Source: Gemmata sp. (GTDB lineage Bacteria; Planctomycetota; Planctomycetia; Gemmatales; Gemmataceae). From it: a stretch of DNA of 64,000 nt. Position 1 is the first letter of the stretch, and every line of letters begins with the position of its first letter. The notes under the pieces were generated by a model. That model was not told the origin of the DNA, made no database searches, and saw only the letters and a list, made by a program, of their open reading frames with translations. Made by a program: the position numbers and the translations under genes. The stretch covers positions 62,001-126,000 of the forward strand of contig JANWYJ010000039.1 in the NCBI GenBank assembly GCA_025055115.1. Direction: 5' to 3'. Positions 26,701 through 34,810 of the stretch are shown here, in pieces.

Positions 26701-28189
26701 CGAGCGGCCGGCCCCAGAACGTTAGCTCCACTTTCACTTTGGGCGTGTCGGTGGGGTCTTTCACTTCGGAGATTTCCTTGACTTCGCCCTCATTGTTGAT
26801 GAACGAACCTTCGCGGATGCGGACACGATCACCTTTTTCAAAGTCGAGTTTGAATTTGGCGCGTTTGAGCGGGTCTTTGACGGTGATTCCGGTGAGCATC
26901 GATTGGACTTCATGCTCGGGCATGGGTTCCGGCACCGGGGGTTTGCCCCGCATATTCAAAAAGTCACCAACCCCACTGGTTTCGCGGAACAAATACAAAA
27001 TCCGGTCGTTGAACTCCAACTCGGCGAAAATATAACCGTGGAACTTCTTCTTTTTCTTGGTGACCTTCCGCTCCTGCGTGGTGTATTCCCCGGTTTTTTT
27101 GTCCTTGATCCGCACCATTTTCTTCTCAACCACTTCCTCCACCGGGATGACGATTTGCCCAACGTACTGTTCTAAGCCTTCGATCGCGACTTTGCGAAGA
27201 ATGGCGGCTTTGATAGTGTCTTCCCGGCCACTTTGAACTTTGATGGCGTACCACTTCTTTTTGTTTTCCGGAGGCGGCTCTTCGACCGGCACCGGTGCCG
27301 AGGGGGCAGCAGCAGGGGCTTCTGCCACGGCAGCTGTCACTGGTTCGCTGGTCGCGGCCTTTTTGCGGGTGCGCTTCGGTTTGGCCGGTGACTCCGGCGG
27401 CGTGGCGGCAACGGCGGTAGAAGGTTCCGCCGGCTCGTCTTGCACAGGCGCCGGCTGTTCGGGCACTTTCTGCGTAAATTCTGATCTGACCGAGACTTCC
27501 ATTGAATCTGCCGCTGCCTCCGCAGCGCCGTGGGTGGCAGTGGGTTCTTGGGGCACTTCTGCGGGTCCAGAAGTGGCCGCCGCGGCGAGCGGCTCTGACA
27601 CATCGGCCGTTGGTTCCTCCGGGGCCGCAGTCTCTTGCGATATCTGGGAAGTTGCCGGGCGGTCCAATGGTGGGACAGCCTCGGGACCACTCATGATGTC
27701 CCTGGGAGAGGACTCCGCACCTTGGGCCGTCACCCCTGGGGGCGTCTCACTCGAGAGAGTTGCCGCGGTGACCTCCGATTGCGATGCTCGATGCTCACTG
27801 ATGGTGGGAACCATGCTGGCCGTTGTGGTGTCGGCTTCTGGCACTTTCGTAACCACGGTTTGTTGGTGATCAGCGGAAACGTTTTGTGAATCAGCTTTTA
27901 CGTCAAAAGCGGCTTCGTGATTCTTGGATGCGATGGCTGGCGCCGGAGTCGCCACGGATTCGGTGGCCGCTGCGGCAGGCACCGATGGGGGCAATGACTC
28001 AGGGGGTGTCGCGGGGGGCGTCACCGGTTGTGGTTCATGGGGTGGCTGGGGAGTGGCTACAACCGAAGATGTTTCTTCACCGGAGTTTACGCCAAGGGAC
28101 GCTGAGGGCATAGCCGCCCCCTGGGTCGCGTTTTCCGCCGTTGATGGCGAGCGTTGCGGTTCATGGGTGGTGGCGGTTTCATCAGTCAT
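26663..28189 (-). CDS. nusG: Transcription termination/antitermination factor NusG with a giant disordered N-terminus
   Basis: NusG binds RNA polymerase and modulates pausing, Rho termination and ribosome coupling. The canonical part starts near residue 310 with K-K-W-Y-A-I-K-V-Q-S-G-R-E and includes I-P-V-E-E-V-V-E (NGN domain), F-H-G-Y-I-F-A-E-L-E, and the KOW domain F-E-K-G-D-R-V-R-I-R-E-G-S-F near residue 455. Total length is 508 residues, against about 180 in the family. Residues 1-309 are Ala, Pro, Thr, Glu and Ser rich, with no hydrophobic segment or repeat unit, and end in a basic patch (K-P-K-R-T-R-K-K). A Lys-rich insertion (K-V-T-K-K-K-K-K) also interrupts the NGN domain. The frame is uninterrupted from 28189, so the extension appears coding; the exact start is uncertain because the ribosome binding site is weak. 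Confidence 0.9.
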   Translation of the reverse strand: MTDETATTHEPQRSPSTAENATQGAAMPSASLGVNSGEETSSVVATPQPPHEPQPVTPPATPPESLPPSVPAAAATESVATPAPAIASKNHEAAFDVKADSQNVSADHQQTVVTKVPEADTTTASMVPTISEHRASQSEVTAATLSSETPPGVTAQGAESSPRDIMSGPEAVPPLDRPATSQISQETAAPEEPTADVSEPLAAAATSGPAEVPQEPTATHGAAEAAADSMEVSVRSEFTQKVPEQPAPVQDEPAEPSTAVAATPPESPAKPKRTRKKAATSEPVTAAVAEAPAAAPSAPVPVEEPPPENKKKWYAIKVQSGREDTIKAAILRKVAIEGLEQYVGQIVIPVEEVVEKKMVRIKDKKTGEYTTQERKVTKKKKKFHGYIFAELEFNDRILYLFRETSGVGDFLNMRGKPPVPEPMPEHEVQSMLTGITVKDPLKRAKFKLDFEKGDRVRIREGSFINNEGEVKEISEVKDPTDTPKVKVELTFWGRPLEVELDASQVEKI

Positions 28190-28226
28190 CGGAACTCGGC
28201 CACAGGGCCGCCTCCAGGGGTCCGCG

Positions 28227-29186
28227 TTACCACTTCACTTCTTGGAATTGACCAGCCTTCTCGGAGGTGGGCGCCGCACTGGGGAGCACGCCGACATAAC
28301 GATTGCTCAGCAACCATCCCCAGAACAAGTCGACCACAAGTAAAAAGATGGTCAGAAGCAGGGTGGTAATCAGAACCACGACCGTATCTTGGGCGAGCCG
28401 TTTGCGGGTGGACCACGACACTTTGTTCATTTCCGCTTCAGTAGCAATCAGGAACTCCGCGAAGGTGGGAACGTTGACGGCCCGCCAAGCGATCCACAGG
28501 GTGAGCAGAAAGATGAGAGCCGGAATGACTTCCGCGGCATTGTTCATGACGACGATAGGTTCCAGACCAAAAGGCATCGTCATGGTCCAGCGATTGGGCA
28601 ATAGTCCTTGGAACCAGAGCGTATAAGCCCCGCTGGCGCCGATCAGCAGAATCCCCAAAATGGTGAGTCGGCGGACCCGCAAGCCGAGCGAACGTTTGTA
28701 GTGATGGGTGGAGAACCAACCCTGCTCCTCCAAGCTGGTCATCCACCGGTTCCCCGTGGAGCCAGTGAACAGTCGAACCGCCAAAAACAGCAAAACAAGG
28801 CCGATAACGCCCCCGAGCACCTGCCCGGCGACGCCATCAAAAGCCAAGGCGAACTCACGCACGATGAGAAAGATGAGGGCCGCGGTCACGAGCATCAGAA
28901 AGACCCCGGCGCGGGTGCCCACCGGTACATTATCCTCCGCCAAGCGCGTACCAAACCAGACCAGCCCCCCCGTGACCAGCGCTAAGGTCGGAAGCCAGAA
29001 AACCCAGTCGAGGAAGTTGTCACGGATGTGGGGGGTAACATGCTCCACCCAGATGCGCGGCAACAGGTACGACACCACCGCCAGCACCGCGACAACATAA
29101 ATCGCCCCCAGGAAGCTGGCGATCGGCAAACTGAGGGTTTTGTGGGGGGTACTGGGTGCGGAACTGGGTTCGACGGCGGTGGCCAT
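28227..29186 (-). CDS. secE: Preprotein translocase subunit SecE with a large polytopic N-terminal extension
   Basis: SecE clamps SecY in the protein-conducting channel. The conserved SecE core is only the last part of this 319-residue protein: F-L-I-A-T-E-A-E-M-N-K-V-S-W-S-T-R-K (amphipathic helix, about residue 245) and the following single membrane helix ending near residue 300. Ahead of it are about seven further predicted membrane helices (residues 20-235), with a short soluble loop near residue 155 (T-S-L-E-E-Q-G-W-F). Typical SecE is 60-130 residues. The gene sits between tRNA-Trp and nusG, the expected place, which supports the call. Whether the extension belongs to the translocon or is an accessory membrane domain is unknown. 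Confidence 0.88.
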   Translation of the reverse strand: MATAVEPSSAPSTPHKTLSLPIASFLGAIYVVAVLAVVSYLLPRIWVEHVTPHIRDNFLDWVFWLPTLALVTGGLVWFGTRLAEDNVPVGTRAGVFLMLVTAALIFLIVREFALAFDGVAGQVLGGVIGLVLLFLAVRLFTGSTGNRWMTSLEEQGWFSTHHYKRSLGLRVRRLTILGILLIGASGAYTLWFQGLLPNRWTMTMPFGLEPIVVMNNAAEVIPALIFLLTLWIAWRAVNVPTFAEFLIATEAEMNKVSWSTRKRLAQDTVVVLITTLLLTIFLLVVDLFWGWLLSNRYVGVLPSAAPTSEKAGQFQEVKW

Positions 29187-29232
29187 ACTCCATCCTCGCT
29201 GCGGAGTGTTGCAATGCGTCCGTAGGGGGGTC

Positions 29233-29278
29233 TCTCTGGGCTAGTGTAGCTACTCTGTCTCTGGGCTAGTGTAGCTAG
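29233..29278 (-). repeat. 25-nt spaced tandem repeat upstream of secE
   Basis: TCTCTGGGCTAGTGTAGCTA occurs at 29233-29252 and 29258-29277, identical, offset 25 nt, between tRNA-Trp and secE. Confidence 0.75.
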
Positions 29279-29450
29279 TATGAACCAACCGGCCGCCAAA
29301 TCGGGCGAACCCGGTTCAGCGGCCGGCGGCGATCGCGTGGCAATCTGTTGTGCGTTATCCGCAACGCAGCCGTGTCCGGCTGGGTGTCGGCATTCCGGCA
29401 TCGGGTTGAGCCGACTCGTCGTTGGGTGCAGGTCGCGGAACTTCCAACAG

Positions 29451-29522
29451 CACGAGCGGAGGGATTTGAACCCCCAACCGGCGGTTTTGGAAACCGCTGC
29501 TCTACCGTTGAGCTACGCTCGT
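29451..29522 (-). tRNA. tRNA-Trp (anticodon CCA)
   Basis: Cloverleaf on the minus strand: acceptor ACGAGCG/CGCTCGT, D arm GCTC/GAGC, anticodon stem GCGGT/ACCGC with loop TTCCAAA (anticodon CCA), T arm with TTCAAAT. Discriminator G. The 3' CCA is not encoded. It lies between tuf and secE, as in many bacteria. Confidence 0.95.
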
Positions 29523-29586
29523 AACCGGGGCCGGATCACGGACTGCTGTACTCTTCAGGAGTAGACATCGCCAGCAGTCATTGTCG

Positions 29587-29631
29587 CTGAGGACGTTCTA
29601 CAAGGCTAGGCAGACCGTGGGTAGTCCTCAG
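29587..29631 (-). terminator. Possible hairpin downstream of tuf
   Basis: CTGAGGAC (29587-29594) and GTCCTCAG (29624-29631) are perfect complements with a 29-nt loop, 45 nt after the tuf stop on the minus strand. No U-run, so read-through to tRNA-Trp and secE is plausible. Confidence 0.3.
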
Positions 29632-29675
29632 TGCCCCATGTGGGTCTTGGGGCGGTCGGTGTCGCTACGGTGGTT

Positions 29676-30977
29676 TCAGGCGATGATCTTGGTCACCACA
29701 CCGCTACCGACCGTCTTTCCACCTTCGCGAATCGCAAAGCGGAGGCCTTCATCCATAGCTACTGGCATGCCTTCCATCAATTCGACGTTGATCTTCACGT
29801 TATCGCCGGGCATACACATTTCCACACCCGGCGGCAAGGTAATCGTACCGGTCACGTCGGTAGTACGGAAGTAGAATTGCGGTTTGTAGCCGCTGAAAAA
29901 CGGCGTATGCCGCCCACCTTCATCCTTGGACAGAACGTAGATATTGGCTTCGAACTTGGTATGCGGCGTGATGCTGCCGGGTTTGGCCAACACTTGCCCG
30001 CGTTCGACGCCATCTTTTTCAATACCCCGCAGAAGCACCCCCACGTTGTCGCCGGCGATCGCTTTTTCGAGGGTCTTTTGGAACATTTCGATGCCGGTGA
30101 TCACCGTCTTGACGTTGTCTTTGCGCAGGCCGATGATTTCGACTTCATCGCCGACTTTGGCCGATCCGCGTTCGACCCGTCCAGTGGCCACGGTACCCCG
30201 ACCTTTGATCGAGAAGACGTCTTCCACCGACATCAAGAACGGCTTGTCTTCGTCGCGCTGCGGCAGCGGGACATAGGTATCGAGGGCAAACATCAAGGCA
30301 TCGATCGACAACGAGCCATCGTTTTCGGTGGTCGGGTTTTCCAGGGCTTCCTTGGAGCGGCCATAGATGATGGGAATGTCATCCCCCTTGAACTCGTATT
30401 TGCTCAACAGGTCGCGCAGTTCCATGACGACCAGCGGAATCAGTTCCGGGTCGGCCTTATCGCATTTGTTGAGGTAGACGACGATGTTGGGCACCCCCAC
30501 CTGTTTGGCCAACAGGATGTGTTCGCGCGTCTGGGGCATGGGGCCGTCGTCGGCCGCGACCACCAGAATCGCCGCGTCCATCTGGGCAGCCCCGGTGATC
30601 ATGTTCTTGATGTAGTCGGCATGACCGGGGCAGTCGATATGGGCGTAGTGCCGGCCTTTGATAGTTTCAGCGTAGTTGATTTTGTCGACGTTGGGATAGT
30701 CCAGCAAGTGCTTGAACGGCAGAGCATCGGCTCCACTGTAGGTCCGGTCGTTCGATTCGTACTCGACATGCGACACCGCGATGGTAACGGTTTTATTGGC
30801 ATCCCGAACGATACCGCCTTTGGCGATCTCGGCGTAGGTTTTGACCTCTTTGATTTTGTTGAGGTGCGCATTACGAGCCAGGATCGCCGCTGTCAGCGTG
30901 GTTTTGCCGTGGTCAATGTGGCCAATCGTGCCGACGTTCACGTGCGGTTTGGTCCGTTCGAAGATCCCCTTTGCCAT
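29676..30977 (-). CDS. tuf: Elongation factor Tu with an altered switch I and an effector-region insertion
   Basis: Delivers aminoacyl-tRNA to the ribosome. G motifs GHIDHGKT (19-26), D-C-P-G-H (115-119) and N-K-C-D are present, and domains II and III are canonical ([23 protein letters not shown]). Two features stand out. Switch I, normally R-G-I-T-I, reads K-T-V-T-I at residues 62-66, keeping only the Mg/GTP-contacting Thr. Between S-H-V-E-Y (69-73) and R-H-Y-A-H-I-D-C there are about 35 residues where Escherichia coli has 4. The G5 loop is G-R-S instead of G-S-A. Total 433 residues against about 395. I recall the switch I form from other planctomycetes; the insertion may be specific to this lineage. 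Confidence 0.94.
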   Translation of the reverse strand: MAKGIFERTKPHVNVGTIGHIDHGKTTLTAAILARNAHLNKIKEVKTYAEIAKGGIVRDANKTVTIAVSHVEYESNDRTYSGADALPFKHLLDYPNVDKINYAETIKGRHYAHIDCPGHADYIKNMITGAAQMDAAILVVAADDGPMPQTREHILLAKQVGVPNIVVYLNKCDKADPELIPLVVMELRDLLSKYEFKGDDIPIIYGRSKEALENPTTENDGSLSIDALMFALDTYVPLPQRDEDKPFLMSVEDVFSIKGRGTVATGRVERGSAKVGDEVEIIGLRKDNVKTVITGIEMFQKTLEKAIAGDNVGVLLRGIEKDGVERGQVLAKPGSITPHTKFEANIYVLSKDEGGRHTPFFSGYKPQFYFRTTDVTGTITLPPGVEMCMPGDNVKINVELMEGMPVAMDEGLRFAIREGGKTVGSGVVTKIIA

Positions 30978-31064
30978 CGCTTGCCTCGCTCCTGTGTGGA
31001 GTTAACAACGGGTTAATACTCAGTGTGAAAAGCCCATTCATTGGCCGCCGCGACCAGCGGCGAG

Positions 31065-31137
<73 letters not shown>

Positions 31138-31326
31138 AGACTCAAGAGAAAGGGTAAAAAGAAAAAGTCAAAAGTGAAGGGGGGCAGACCGCAGGGCCGG
31201 CATTTTCCTTTGAACTTTTTCCTTTTGCCTTAGCGCCGGCTCGTTGCCGAGGGCCGAATCCACGGCATGATCCGCCGGACGCTACCGAGCGGATCACGTC
31301 CACTTCTCCAGAGGCAACCGCGACAA

Positions 31327-31398
31327 AGCGGGCGACGGGATTTGAACCCGCAACATCTAGCTTGGAAGGCTAGAGCTCTACCGTTGAGCTACACCCGC
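31327..31398 (-). tRNA. tRNA-Gly (anticodon TCC)
   Basis: Minus-strand cloverleaf: acceptor GCGGGTG with CGCCCGC (one G-T pair), anticodon stem CTAGC/GCTAG with loop CTTCCAA, T loop TTCAAAT. Discriminator T, CCA not encoded. Confidence 0.95.
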
Positions 31399-31491
31399 AA
31401 CGCGACCACGGACTAGAAGAAATCCCTGAGGGCCAACCGACTTTTCTTAATCTACTCTCCTCGCGGAACTTCTCGATTCCGTGGGCCGGAG

Positions 31492-31574
31492 TGGGTAGGG
31501 AGGGATTCGAACCCCCGAACTCCGAAGAGGCCAGATTTACAGTCTGGTGCAATTGACCACTCTGCCACCTACCC
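31492..31574 (-). tRNA. tRNA-Tyr (anticodon GTA)
   Basis: Minus-strand class II cloverleaf of 83 nt with the long variable arm expected for bacterial tRNA-Tyr: acceptor GGGTAGG/CCTACCC, anticodon stem CCAGA/TCTGG with loop CTGTAAA, T loop TTCGAAT. Discriminator A, CCA not encoded. Confidence 0.95.
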
Positions 31575-31640
31575 GCCGTGTTCTCCTTACATCATCGTGT
31601 TGTAGTAACTGGCGGCTACATTGAGAAGGCTCCGCCGAAA

Positions 31641-31712
31641 AGCTCGCGGAGGGAGTTGAACCCACGACCAGCGGTTTACAAAACCGCTGCTCTACCACTG
31701 AGCTACGCGAGC
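31641..31712 (-). tRNA. tRNA-Thr (anticodon TGT)
   Basis: Minus-strand cloverleaf: acceptor GCTCGCG/CGCGAGC, anticodon stem GCGGT/ACCGC with loop TTTGTAA, T loop TTCAACT. Discriminator T, CCA not encoded. First gene of the tRNA-tuf transcript. Confidence 0.95.
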
Positions 31713-31774
31713 CGAAGGACGACATCTTTCCCCCGTCCCATGCCGCAGGAAAATGCCGCCACCTCTGTAGAGGA

Positions 31775-31802
31775 ATTCTACAGCGCCGAGGTTCGCGTAC
31801 AA
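31775..31802 (-). promoter_or_regulatory. Candidate promoter of the tRNA-tuf operon
   Basis: On the minus strand TTGTAC (31797-31802) and TAGAAT (31775-31780) are 16 nt apart, about 63 bp before tRNA-Thr(TGT). The -10 overlaps a 7-bp inverted repeat, CTGTAGA/TCTACAG (31765-31771/31777-31783). Confidence 0.45.
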
Positions 31803-31941
31803 GACTAACTCACCAAGCCTCAGGGCAAAAAACATCATCCAGTTCGCCCCGCCCTACGCCCCCGGCGAACGTCATCCCACCATCCTTTATTCTTCCACTT
31901 GAAGCCGCTCCTCCTCCAACCTTCCAGCACGCCATAACCTG

Positions 31942-31980
31942 CGAACCTGATGAAAAAAGTTCCCTTCTTCACCAGGTTCG
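31942..31980 (-). terminator. Hairpin downstream of the DUF1559 gene
   Basis: CGAACCTG (31942-31949) and CAGGTTCG (31973-31980) pair perfectly; after an A-C mismatch a further TGAA/TTCA pairs inside. It begins 13 nt after the DUF1559 stop. The sequence between here and the tRNA promoter holds no gene. Confidence 0.5.
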
Positions 31981-31992
31981 GCCCAACTCGGC

Positions 31993-33039
31993 TCAATAGT
32001 CGGACGGCGGCGGAAGGTCGCTGTTGCGGCTGCCGAGCCATTGGTAAGTGGCGAAAGGAATCGTATCGCGAATAAAGCGCACGGAGCCATCCCCGAAGAC
32101 GAAATTCGCCCCACCTGGGTGCACACTGCGAAACGCATAGAATGAACTGAGCGTCCAGAAATTCCGCGGTGCCATATCGCGCGAGACAAACGCCCGGGTG
32201 TTCAGCGGCACCACAGTGGTGGCGTGGCTATCGCCTGGGTGTGACCGGACCCACGTGGTCATGCCCAACCGGGGCTGCCCTGCGAAAGCCCCACTTGTGA
32301 ACGTCCAACCGGTCATGGTGTAGTGCATTTCACCCGCCAAGAAGGTCTGCGCGGTGCCTTTGGTCACACTCAGGAAATTCAGCCGTCCCAAGTGAGCCGA
32401 AATCATCATCCCATCATCGGGGGTAAACATCGATTTCAGCGTATTCCACCGCTGCAACGCCACGGCACCCGTGGCCCCGTGAGAGGTGTACACCGGTTCG
32501 GTGGCGGTCCATGTTGAGGTATCCCCAATCGGCTGAAAGTTCCCCCGGCACCAGGCATAACTGGCGATCGGCAAGGTATAGGCTTCGGCCGGCGTCGGCC
32601 ACGGCATGGATGGGCACAGGTAAACTTTCAGCGGTTGGCTGGTCAAACTGGCGTTCGAGGGCGAACCACTGGTGTCGGTGGGCGGCAAGGCCGGGTTGTA
32701 TTGCCGGGCAATGGGGTCTTGCTCCAGATAGGGCAAAATTTCGATAAAGGCACTGTGAAGCACGTAGTTGGTACCCAAATTTTCCGCCGCAACAACATCT
32801 TGCGCCCCATTCGTGACCCCGTGTACCGCCATTGCCACATTCGGCAGATGATTTCTCACCCCATGATAACTATGAATGGCCAAACCTATTTGTTTAAGAT
32901 TATTCTGACAACTCATCCGCGCGGCCGCTTCCCGCACTTTCTGCACCGCGGGTAATAACAGCCCAATCAGGATGGCGATAATCGCGATCACGACTAACAA
33001 TTCAATCAGGGTGAACGCGCGACGACGTGTGTCCGTCAT
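31993..33039 (-). CDS. DUF1559 domain protein with a type IV pilin-like N-terminus
   Basis: A planctomycete-specific secreted protein family, often present in tens of copies per genome; function unknown. The 348-residue product opens with the prepilin/pseudopilin signature [24 protein letters not shown] (written in parts: basic residues, cleavage before Phe, Glu at +5, hydrophobic helix), then A-R[13 protein letters not shown] and a beta-rich body ending in [11 protein letters not shown], all typical. The ATG at 33039 has GGAG about 10 nt upstream. A 15-bp tandem repeat doubles that ribosome binding site. Confidence 0.9.
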   Translation of the reverse strand: MTDTRRRAFTLIELLVVIAIIAILIGLLLPAVQKVREAAARMSCQNNLKQIGLAIHSYHGVRNHLPNVAMAVHGVTNGAQDVVAAENLGTNYVLHSAFIEILPYLEQDPIARQYNPALPPTDTSGSPSNASLTSQPLKVYLCPSMPWPTPAEAYTLPIASYAWCRGNFQPIGDTSTWTATEPVYTSHGATGAVALQRWNTLKSMFTPDDGMMISAHLGRLNFLSVTKGTAQTFLAGEMHYTMTGWTFTSGAFAGQPRLGMTTWVRSHPGDSHATTVVPLNTRAFVSRDMAPRNFWTLSSFYAFRSVHPGGANFVFGDGSVRFIRDTIPFATYQWLGSRNSDLPPPSDY

Positions 33040-33041
33040 GG

Positions 33042-33071
33042 TGGTCTCCATGTGAATGGTCTCCATGTGAA
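33042..33071 (-). repeat. 15-bp tandem repeat over the DUF1559 ribosome binding site
   Basis: TGGTCTCCATGTGAA occurs at 33042-33056 and, with one late mismatch at most, at 33057-33071. Each copy carries GGAG on the minus strand. Confidence 0.75.
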
Positions 33072-33185
33072 GAACTGGTGTTACGAAAAACAAAATTGTG
33101 TTATCGCGCAAGCCCCGCCATTTCAAGTAAAAAGGATGTGAAAACCGCGTTACTGTCCGCAACCTTCGCCACGCCGAGGTGCCCC

Positions 33186-33638
33186 GTGTCGGAACTAGTG
33201 CGATTTTCGGTTTCCCTCGAAGCAGATCTGTTGGAACGTTTCGACCGCTTTTGCAAAGATCAGAAACTGGCCACCCGCAGTGAGGCAGTACGACAGTTGA
33301 TCCGCGAACGACTCACGGAGCAGGCGTGGCTTGCCAATGCCACGGATGTCGCGGCCAGCCTCACTCTCGTGTACGACCATCACAAAACACAATTAACGGA
33401 TCGGCTACTTGACATTCAGCACAAAAACGCGCATACTGTAATTGCGTCCATGCACGTTCATCTCACCCATGATCTGTGCTTGGAAGTGATTGTGCTGCGC
33501 GGATCGGCCCAAGAACTTCAGAGTTTGGCGGCCGAACTCAGCGGGATGAAAGGAATTCATCAGGCGCAATTGGTCGTGGCCCGAGCCGAGAACACCACCC
33601 ACCACCACCCTCATCAACATTCTCCTCATCAGCATTGA
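33186..33638 (+). CDS. nikR: Nickel-responsive transcriptional regulator NikR
   Basis: A ribbon-helix-helix repressor with a C-terminal ACT-type nickel-sensing domain. The RHH part is [12 protein letters not shown] with [10 protein letters not shown]. All four high-affinity nickel ligands are present with the spacing of Escherichia coli NikR: His79, His90, His92 and Cys98. The GTG at 33186 follows GAGGTG and gives 150 residues, close to the usual 133-150; the open frame upstream is not supported. The end is a His-rich tail ([12 protein letters not shown]) that could bind extra metal. It diverges from the DUF1559 gene, and no nickel transporter or nickel enzyme is in the window. Confidence 0.93.
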   Translation: MSELVRFSVSLEADLLERFDRFCKDQKLATRSEAVRQLIRERLTEQAWLANATDVAASLTLVYDHHKTQLTDRLLDIQHKNAHTVIASMHVHLTHDLCLEVIVLRGSAQELQSLAAELSGMKGIHQAQLVVARAENTTHHHPHQHSPHQH

Positions 33639-33658
33639 GGATTCATCAGCATTGAGGA
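33625..33658 (+). repeat. 17-bp tandem duplication of the nikR 3' end
   Basis: CATCAGCATTGAGGATT (33625-33641), which includes the nikR TGA, is repeated as CATCAGCATTGAGGATG at 33642-33658. Confidence 0.85.
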
Positions 33659-33681
33659 TGGGTTGGCCAGGATGATATCTG

Positions 33682-33715
33682 GTCGTGTCTCAACCAATGT
33701 CGTGTCTCAACCAAT
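33682..33715. repeat. Perfect 17-bp tandem repeat downstream of nikR
   Basis: GTCGTGTCTCAACCAAT at 33682-33698 and 33699-33715, identical. Confidence 0.85.
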
Positions 33716-33742
33716 GCTCCGACAGAACCGGCTCCAAGCAGC

Positions 33743-33850
33743 ATGAAAGGGCTGTATGATCCAGCCGTCGTGAAAATGTTTTTGACAATACGTCAAGCCG
33801 CTTTTGTGTCGAAGGTATGAAAGGTCCGTGTTACCCAGCCGTCGTGAAAA
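33743..33850 (-). repeat. 34-nt direct repeat of a gene 3' end, offset 74 nt
   Basis: Bases 33817-33850 (last codons and TAA of the minus-strand gene ending at 33831) recur at 33743-33776 with 29 of 34 identical. The copy keeps F-T-T-A-G in frame; the stop has become TCA. The 40 nt between is unrelated. Confidence 0.88.
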
Positions 33851-34337
33851 GCCGCAGCACCTGGGCACGAACCGCCGGCCCCCAACGATAGATTTTGGGC
33901 GAACTGATACCCTCGAGTCGCGCAGCGGGAGAATTTTGCGGTCCCACCACCACGAATTCGCCCTCGCCGAGCGGTTGCAGCAACAGTAAGTACTCACCCG
34001 GTCCACCAAAACCCGTGCAGATGGGGAGATTTTTCACCACAATCACCTGCCCCACCGGGGGAGACGGTGTAGTGAGCGATTCTTTAACGCGAGCCTGAGG
34101 GTTTGCCGAATCGCCTGTGCCATCCAGTTCGGCGACGACGACCACCACAGCGGCAGCAGCCTGCGCTCGCGACACCACGGGTTCGCGACTTTTGGTCAAG
34201 GCCGTATGACCCAGCCAAGCAAACCAAGCCACCAACAGGATGGCCGAAGCCGCCAGCCCGACCTTTCCCCACGCCCAGCGGCCAGAGCTATCTGCGACCG
34301 AGCGAGGGGAGCTTGCCGACGGTGCATGAGACGTCAT
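33831..34337 (-). CDS. Hypothetical single-pass membrane protein
   Basis: No family recognised. The 168-residue product has a polar N-terminus (about 22 residues, Ser/Pro rich), one membrane helix (about residues 26-45) and an extracytoplasmic domain of about 120 residues with an internal Ala/Val stretch and a final V-L-R-L-F-T-T-A-G. The start overlaps the stop of the Minf_1886-family gene by 4 nt (ATGA), indicating translational coupling and a two-gene operon. Its 3' end is duplicated 74 nt downstream. Confidence 0.65.
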   Translation of the reverse strand: MTSHAPSASSPRSVADSSGRWAWGKVGLAASAILLVAWFAWLGHTALTKSREPVVSRAQAAAAVVVVVAELDGTGDSANPQARVKESLTTPSPPVGQVIVVKNLPICTGFGGPGEYLLLLQPLGEGEFVVVGPQNSPAARLEGISSPKIYRWGPAVRAQVLRLFTTAG

Positions 34338-34741
34338 CGTTTACTCCGTTTGGCTGGTTTATCACCCAGAGTGAACTCAAAGCCTTCCGTCAGCGCTTGG
34401 TGCAGATCGAAGAGGTCGTGGAAATCCTCGGGTTCGTCGCGGTCGGATTTGCTCAGGCGTTTGACTTTGATGAGCTTGAAGACAATATCGCCAATGTCGT
34501 CGGTGGTTTTGACCCCCCATTGTTTGAAGACCACGGAGGCCATCATGCCAAATTCCCGGATCGCCAGTTCACAGATACCTCGCAGCAGCTCAGCCCCGGA
34601 GACGTGCCGATCGTCCGCATCAAATTCCTGGCCGCGACCGAGCGATTCTTGGGTGTAGCTGACCGCTTCACAAACGAACTCGTAAGCCTCGTAGGCAAAG
34701 CGTGGGTCTTCGCGGCAGAGTTCTAAAATCAACGGGTCCAC
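34334..34741 (-). CDS. Minf_1886 family protein
   Basis: A 135-residue cytoplasmic protein of a family common in Planctomycetota and Verrucomicrobiota with unknown function. Recognised by the opening I-L-E-L-C-R-E-D-P-R-F-x-Y-E-A-Y-E-F-V, the H-V-S-G-A-E-L-L-R-G-I-C segment and F-G-M-M-A-x-V-V-F-K-Q-W-G-V. The conserved C-terminal region D-I-G-D-I-V-F is followed by an acidic stretch. Start is GTG at 34741 with GAGG at -9. It is translationally coupled to the downstream membrane protein. Confidence 0.8.
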   Translation of the reverse strand: MDPLILELCREDPRFAYEAYEFVCEAVSYTQESLGRGQEFDADDRHVSGAELLRGICELAIREFGMMASVVFKQWGVKTTDDIGDIVFKLIKVKRLSKSDRDEPEDFHDLFDLHQALTEGFEFTLGDKPAKRSKR

Positions 34742-34810
34742 AGTTACCTCACCATTCGTACGCCAGAATCGCAGCTGAAGGTTGTTATCGGTGGTTGCCT
34801 CGATGGTGTT

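Noticed and set aside
29582-29690. Possible echo of the tuf 3' end at offset 78
   Set aside because: TGTCGCT and a few scattered bases match, but an alignment needs gaps; too weak to list with the others.
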